From an uncultured Eubacterium sp. (lineage in GTDB: Bacteria > Bacillota > Clostridia > Oscillospirales > Acutalibacteraceae): a stretch of 16,617 bases of DNA. The position numbers and the translations under genes were made by a program. Where the stretch lies: positions 1 through 16,617 of the forward strand of contig UQPH01000034.1 of NCBI GenBank assembly GCA_900542875.1, written 5' to 3'. Of this stretch, positions 14,433-16,617 are shown in pieces; the first letter of the stretch is position 1, and the number at the start of each line of letters is the position of its first letter. The notes under the pieces were generated by a model that ran no database searches, was not told the origin of the DNA, and was given only the letters and a program-made list of their open reading frames with translations.

Positions 14433-14493
14433 CTTTAACTGGTTCGTTTTCGACCGCTCCCGGTGGGAGATTAAGGGAGAAAAAAGAACTTAG

Positions 14494-14545
14494 TAGCGGT
14501 CAAAATTTGTCGGCGCTCCAAGCCGAAACAAATTTTGGGCACCGC
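14494..14545. repeat. Large interrupted palindrome
   Basis: CAAAATTTGT (14501-14510) and CGGC (14511-14514) pair with GCCG (14522-14525) and ACAAATTTTG (14528-14537), with GCGGT/ACCGC extending the outer stem across a small bulge. It has no T tract, so is not a terminator. It could be a REP/MITE-like repeat or part of a structured RNA. Confidence 0.6.
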
Positions 14546-14612
14546 CCTGCGTTGTTGTCGTTTGCTGCTTGTTGTTAATTGTTGTATTTTTAATTGTCAT
14601 ACTTTTCGCAAT

Positions 14613-14690
14613 AGGTCATCGACCTGTCTTTTTATTTGTGCTTTTTTCTTTTCGACTTGTGCAATGCCGCCGAGGTTAATAGCCGATTTT
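14613..14690. repeat. tRNA-Asn 3' flank, copy 2 of a direct repeat
   Basis: AGGTCATCGACCTGTC and the following T-rich segment are repeated from 14355, continuing to GAGGTTAATAGCCGA. The left arm of the terminator hairpin and the tRNA are not present next to this copy. It may be a leftover of a lost tandem tRNA or a recombination product. Confidence 0.8.
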
Positions 14691-14694
14691 GTGC

Positions 14695-14729
14695 ATAAAA
14701 AAACGGGTTGGAAAAACTTCCAACCCGTT
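14695..14729 (-). terminator. Intrinsic terminator of hsp20
   Basis: AACGGGTTGGAA (14702-14713) pairs perfectly with TTCCAACCCGTT (14718-14729). Read on the minus strand a T tract follows the stem. It lies just after the hsp20 stop codon. Confidence 0.9.
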
Positions 14730-14736
14730 AAACATT

Positions 14737-15192
14737 TTATTCAATTTCGATATATTTCGTTGTATCGATTTCTTTTTTAGGTTGCTCCTTAGGAACAGTC
14801 AATTTAAGAATACCGTGCTTGAATTCGCCCTTGATGTCTGCCTCGTTAATGTTGCCTACATAAAAGCTTCTCTCGCAAGCACCGGAATAACGCTCCCTGC
14901 GGATGTATTTTGCGGATTTTTCATCCTTTTGCTCCTCGTCAAGACCCTTTTCAGCCTTGATTGTAAGATAGCCGTCCTTGAGCGAAACCTTAACCTCGTC
15001 CTTAGAAAATCCCGGCAAATCCATTTCCATCAAATAACTGTCGTCATTTTCCTGAACATCGGTCTTCATAAGGTTCTTGCTCCTGTGACCGTACAGCTTC
15101 TTTTGCATCTTTTCCATATCTCTGTCATCATAGAACGGAAAATCAAAGAAATCATCGAACAAATCTTTACCAAATACGCTAGGCATCAACAT
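14737..15192 (-). CDS. Hsp20/alpha-crystallin small heat-shock protein
   Basis: This 151-aa small heat-shock protein holds unfolding proteins in a soluble state without ATP. It has an aromatic N-terminal arm (DLFDDFFDFPFYDD, residues ~10-23) and an alpha-crystallin domain (about 42-137) with MEMDLPGFSKDEVKVSLKDG, YIRRERYSGACERSF and GILKLTVPK. The C-terminal extension ends in KYIEIE, containing an I-x-I/V-like motif needed for oligomer assembly. ATG 15192 follows GAAAGGAG by 9 bases. It stands alone, with its own promoter, CIRCE operator and terminator. The ~130-base leader contains hairpins, one abutting the ribosome binding site. Confidence 0.95.
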   Translation of the reverse strand: MLMPSVFGKDLFDDFFDFPFYDDRDMEKMQKKLYGHRSKNLMKTDVQENDDSYLMEMDLPGFSKDEVKVSLKDGYLTIKAEKGLDEEQKDEKSAKYIRRERYSGACERSFYVGNINEADIKGEFKHGILKLTVPKEQPKKEIDTTKYIEIE

Positions 15193-15206
15193 AAGTCATC
15201 GCTCCT

Positions 15207-15245
15207 TTCATAAAAAACACCATATTGAAACCTGTTTTTTATGAA
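15207..15245 (-). promoter_or_regulatory. AU-rich hairpin next to the hsp20 ribosome binding site (candidate RNA thermometer)
   Basis: A perfect 13-bp inverted repeat (TTCATAAAAAACA at 15207-15219; TGTTTTTTATGAA at 15233-15245) with a 13-base loop. In the mRNA its 3' arm ends at the GAA of GAAAGGAG, so the stem touches the Shine-Dalgarno. A second hairpin, GAGGC-GAAA-GCCTC in mRNA sense, lies upstream at 15275-15288. Small heat-shock genes often carry RNA thermometers here, but the SD core AGGAG is only adjacent to, not inside, the perfect stem. Confidence 0.45.
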
Positions 15246-15329
15246 CTCGGGATGGGAAACAAAGTGGAGTATCTGAGGCTTTCGCCTCTCTTTTGCTTCT
15301 CTTACTTCCTTTCCTTTCGTTCTGTCTAT

Positions 15330-15358
15330 ACTATATCACGCAACATTAGCACTGTCAA
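15330..15358 (-). promoter_or_regulatory. Sigma-A promoter of hsp20
   Basis: On the minus strand TTGACA (complement of 15353-15358), a 17-base spacer and TATAGT (complement of 15330-15335). It predicts a start near 15324 and a leader of about 130 bases. The -35 box lies inside the CIRCE operator. Confidence 0.85.
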
Positions 15359-15372
15359 GAGAAGAGTGCTAA
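15346..15372. promoter_or_regulatory. CIRCE operator (HrcA binding site)
   Basis: TTAGCACTG-N9-GAGTGCTAA, one mismatch from the consensus TTAGCACTC-N9-GAGTGCTAA, extended outward by ACA/TGT. CIRCE is bound by the repressor HrcA, which is released on heat stress. Its overlap with the -35 box predicts direct repression by occlusion. Confidence 0.93.
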
Positions 15373-15460
15373 TGTTCATATATAATTAATATTTTTATCC
15401 GCTTTGTACTTAATCATTTGAACTTTATTTGCTTTGAATATTTTCTTGATACATTTTGTA

Positions 15461-15496
15461 TAAAATTAAAAGGAATTCAATAAATTTGAATTCCTT
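15461..15496 (-). terminator. Terminator of the tRNA-Pro pair
   Basis: AAGGAATTCAA (15470-15480) pairs with TTGAATTCCTT (15486-15496). On the minus strand a T-rich tract follows. It lies just after tRNA-Pro(GGG). Confidence 0.8.
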
Positions 15497-15503
15497 AAAA
15501 CCT

Positions 15504-15579
15504 TGGTCGGAGTGACAAGACTTGAACTTGCGACCCCCAGACCCCCAGTCTGGTGCGCTACCACCTGCGCTACACCCCG
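15504..15579 (-). tRNA. tRNA-Pro (anticodon GGG)
   Basis: A 76-base cloverleaf on the minus strand with acceptor arms CGGGGTG/CACTCCG, anticodon arm CCAGA-CTGGGGG-TCTGG (anticodon GGG), T arm with GTTCAAGTC and an encoded CCA end at 15504-15506. Confidence 0.95.
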
Positions 15580-15599
15580 ATGAATTTCTTTTAATAAAT

Positions 15600-15633
15600 G
15601 ACTCACGAACCTAATTTTATAAATCCGTGAGTC
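15600..15633 (-). other. Hairpin between the two tRNA-Pro genes
   Basis: GACTCACG (15600-15607) pairs with CGTGAGTC (15626-15633) with an 18-base loop. No strong T tract follows on the minus strand, so it more likely marks a processing structure than a terminator. Confidence 0.45.
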
Positions 15634-15635
15634 AA

Positions 15636-15712
15636 TGGTCGAGGTGACAGGACTTGAACCTGCGGCCTCTGCGTCCCGAACGCAGCGCTCTACCAAACTG
15701 AGCCACACCTCG
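15636..15712 (-). tRNA. tRNA-Pro (anticodon CGG)
   Basis: A 77-base cloverleaf on the minus strand with acceptor arms CGAGGTG/CACCTCG, D arm TGGCTCAGTTTGGTAGAGC, anticodon arm CTGCG-TTCGGGA-CGCAG (anticodon CGG) and an encoded CCA end. Together with the GGG tRNA it forms a two-gene proline operon. Confidence 0.95.
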
Positions 15713-15745
15713 AAATATATGCCGCATCATCAATACAACATAAAG

Positions 15746-15774
15746 ATTATATATTATTACATTCTAAATGTCAA
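15746..15774 (-). promoter_or_regulatory. Promoter of the tRNA-Pro operon
   Basis: On the minus strand TTGACA (complement of 15769-15774), a 17-base spacer and TATAAT (complement of 15746-15751): a full consensus sigma-A promoter upstream of tRNA-Pro(CGG). Confidence 0.92.
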
Positions 15775-15787
15775 GAGAAATTTTAGG

Positions 15788-15814
15788 CTGCCTTGCGAAT
15801 ACGAAGCAAGGCAG
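15788..15814 (-). terminator. Probable terminator of the PqqD-like gene
   Basis: CTGCCTTGC (15788-15796) pairs with GCAAGGCAG (15806-15814). On the minus strand it is followed by a modest T-containing tract. It lies 15 bases after the stop codon of the PqqD-like gene. Confidence 0.6.
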
Positions 15815-15828
15815 TCCTGCGGTTTATT

Positions 15829-16095
15829 TTATTCGTCGAGAATATTGTTTTCTCTCAGCGTTGCGACAAAGGTTTCGATGTCCTTTCGGGCTGTGGCGGA
15901 GTCGATTTCGTATTCCGAGAGCGTCTTGTTCACCATTTCGTCAACGGTTGTTTCCTTTTGGAGCAGTGTCCAAAAGAATGCGGCGCTGTCGTTGAGTGTA
16001 ATCATACCGTTAAAACTGTCGCTTGCTGTTCCGACAGGAACGACTATTTCGCATCCTGCGATATTTCTCAGAGCAAATCCTTTTTTGATTTTCAT
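15829..16095 (-). CDS. PqqD-family protein
   Basis: This 88-aa protein has the PqqD winged-helix pattern: an N-terminal strand pair (GFALRNIAGCEIVVPVG), NGMITLNDSAAFFWTLL, then helices (TTVDEMVNKTLSEYEID, ARKDIETFVATLRENNIL). PqqD proteins act as peptide chaperones that present precursor peptides to radical SAM enzymes, and many are fused or linked to RiPP pathways. No radical SAM gene or obvious precursor peptide is visible here, so the partner, if any, lies elsewhere. ATG 16095 overlaps the stop of the upstream gene (ATGA); TTG 16098 is an alternative. It seems co-transcribed with the FakA-like ORF. Confidence 0.8.
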   Translation of the reverse strand: MKIKKGFALRNIAGCEIVVPVGTASDSFNGMITLNDSAAFFWTLLQKETTVDEMVNKTLSEYEIDSATARKDIETFVATLRENNILDE

Positions 16096-16346
16096 CAACC
16101 TTTAAGTCCTCTCTCCTGCCTGTCCATATCTTCGATAACAATATCATATATTTCGCCGAGTGTTCTGCAATACTGCAAAACAAGCCACGGCTCATTGGTG
16201 TGATAATGTATTTTGATTAAATCTTCATCGCCGACAGCGATAAGGCAGTCACCCTTAAAGTGTTCTACAAAATAATCGTTGATTTCGTCCTCGTCGAGGT
16301 CGTGTCCGTCGATGAGGAGTTGGGTATCGTATCTGTATTCTAGCAT
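16095..16346 (-). CDS. Stand-alone domain resembling the middle domain of fatty acid kinase FakA (YloV)
   Basis: This 83-aa protein matches only one domain of FakA/YloV (normally ~550 aa): YDTQLLIDGHDLDEDE resembles YCTEFLIEG, CLIAVGDEDLIKIHYHTNEP resembles the VVGDEDLVKVHVHT block, and VLQYCRTLGEIYDIVIEDM resembles VLEYGLKYGELxDIKIENM. In FakA this domain helps contact the FakB fatty-acid carriers and is reported to hold a metal through a Cys and an HxH pair. Here H47 and H49 remain but the Cys position is D7. There is no kinase (DAK2) domain. Start ATG 16346 with GAAAGGA. It overlaps the PqqD gene by 1 base. Some databases call such proteins dihydroxyacetone-kinase-like. Confidence 0.7.
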   Translation of the reverse strand: MLEYRYDTQLLIDGHDLDEDEINDYFVEHFKGDCLIAVGDEDLIKIHYHTNEPWLVLQYCRTLGEIYDIVIEDMDRQERGLKG

Positions 16347-16360
16347 ATTTTTTCCTTTCG

Positions 16361-16381
16361 TTGTCGGGAATAAGCCGACAA
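16361..16381. other. Hairpin between metY and the FakA-like gene
   Basis: TTGTCGG (16361-16367) pairs with CCGACAA (16375-16381). On the minus strand no T tract follows, and the ribosome binding site of the next gene comes within 10 bases, so it is not a clear terminator. It could affect mRNA stability or translation. Confidence 0.45.
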
Positions 16382-16396
16382 TTAATTAATTTTTAT

Positions 16397-16617
16397 TCAG
16401 TCAACTTTTTCGAGTGCCTGTTCGATGTCTGCGATAATATCCTCCGCAGCCTCTATTCCGCAACTGAATCTTACAAGGTCGGGGCTTACGCCGCATTCTT
16501 TAAGCTGTTCGTCGGTAAGTTGACGGTGAGTGGTTGAAGCGGGATGAAGACAGCAGGTTCTTGCGTCTGCAACATGGGTAACAATTGCGGCAAGTTGAAG
16601 ACTGTCCATAAATTTTG
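16397..16617 (-). CDS. metY: O-acetylhomoserine (thiol)-lyase, C-terminal part (5' end outside window)
   Basis: The frame runs off the window edge; the visible ~73 residues contain LQLAAIVTHVADARTCCLHPASTTHRQL and SPDLVRFSCGIE followed by AEDIIADIEQALEKVD. This is the characteristic C terminus of MetY/O-acetylhomoserine sulfhydrylase, a PLP enzyme making homocysteine from O-acetylhomoserine and sulfide. HPASTTHRQ distinguishes this group well from cystathionine synthases, though overlap exists. The pyridoxal lysine lies outside the window. The ATG at 16609 is internal. The PqqD/FakA-like pair lies downstream on the same strand after 50 bases, so co-transcription is possible. Confidence 0.88.
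   Translation of the reverse strand, partial: KFMDSLQLAAIVTHVADARTCCLHPASTTHRQLTDEQLKECGVSPDLVRFSCGIEAAEDIIADIEQALEKVD

Larger units (their letters stand above)
14382..14694. other. Noncoding stretch with hairpins between tRNA-Asn and hsp20
   Basis: No convincing gene lies here; the open frames present have no good start or family pattern. It holds several potential stem-loops: GTTAA...TTAAC with AGCC/GGCT at about 14419-14440, CTCCC-GGT-GGGAG at 14457-14469, and the large palindrome at 14494-14545. It also holds copy 2 of the tRNA flank repeat. The look is that of mobile-like or recombined intergenic DNA rather than a coding region. Confidence 0.6.

Noticed and set aside
14227..14493. 88-aa frame across tRNA-Asn
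   Set aside because: It runs through the tRNA and its terminator; the LAQSVEHSAVNRVVVGSSPTGG part is a translated tRNA, a common false gene.
14689..15213. 174-aa plus-strand frame opposite hsp20
   Set aside because: Antisense shadow of the well-supported hsp20 gene; no own ribosome binding site or motif.
15466..15708. 80-aa minus-strand frame across the two tRNA-Pro genes
   Set aside because: A translation of tRNA sequence (for example RDAEAAGSSPVTST); the tRNA cloverleafs explain it fully.
1..16617. CRISPR arrays or retron/toxin-antitoxin genes
   Set aside because: No regularly spaced repeats, reverse transcriptase motifs or toxin-antitoxin-like gene pairs were seen.

Overview
The window looks like a chromosomal segment of an anaerobic, low-to-mid GC Firmicute, most likely a gut-type Clostridium relative (Oscillospiraceae/Ruminococcaceae-like). 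The evidence is the 3' end of a pyruvate:ferredoxin oxidoreductase gene, strong AAGGAGG ribosome binding sites, sigma-A promoters, a CIRCE heat-shock operator, PBSX-type phage genes and Firmicute-style tRNA genes with encoded CCA. The genus is inferred, not proven.

Layout. (1) 1-604 is the end of nifJ/por, closed by a strong terminator. (2) 605-991 is noncoding and holds a stack of hairpins and terminators but no convincing promoter. (3) 992-11337 is a tightly packed, all-plus-strand phage-derived morphogenesis operon. In order it encodes a shortened small terminase, large terminase, portal, prohead protease with a nested scaffold start, a decoration-like protein, major capsid, three neck or connector proteins, a 34-aa microprotein, a LysM baseplate protein (XkdP-like), a hub (XkdQ/gpD-like), a spike (gpV-like), gp25/gpW, baseplate J, a protein in the gpI slot and a short tail fibre. 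(4) 11338-14115 holds two housekeeping genes (a DUF1015 protein and a membrane M28 metallopeptidase), each with its own good promoter. (5) 14116-16617 holds tRNA-Asn, a repeat-rich noncoding stretch, a minus-strand hsp20 under CIRCE control, two minus-strand tRNA-Pro genes, a minus-strand pair encoding a lone FakA-middle-like domain and a PqqD-family protein, and the 3' end of metY.

The most interesting object is the phage cluster. It has a full set of head and neck genes and a full contractile-type baseplate, but no tail sheath, tail tube, tape-measure chaperone or tape measure, and no integrase, repressor, replication, holin or lysin gene in the window. All reading frames are open and mostly have good ribosome binding sites or overlapping starts. 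The block normally found between the neck genes and the LysM gene is replaced by a single 34-codon ORF, and the small terminase seems to lack its N-terminal DNA-binding half. This suggests either a cleanly deleted prophage or a domesticated particle such as a gene-transfer-agent-like system whose tail genes, if any, lie elsewhere. The sequence alone cannot decide.

Secondary points of interest are the CIRCE/promoter overlap and an AU-rich hairpin next to the hsp20 ribosome binding site, a promoter embedded in the terminator that closes the phage operon, a duplicated tRNA-Asn 3' flank, and the FakA-like/PqqD gene pair.
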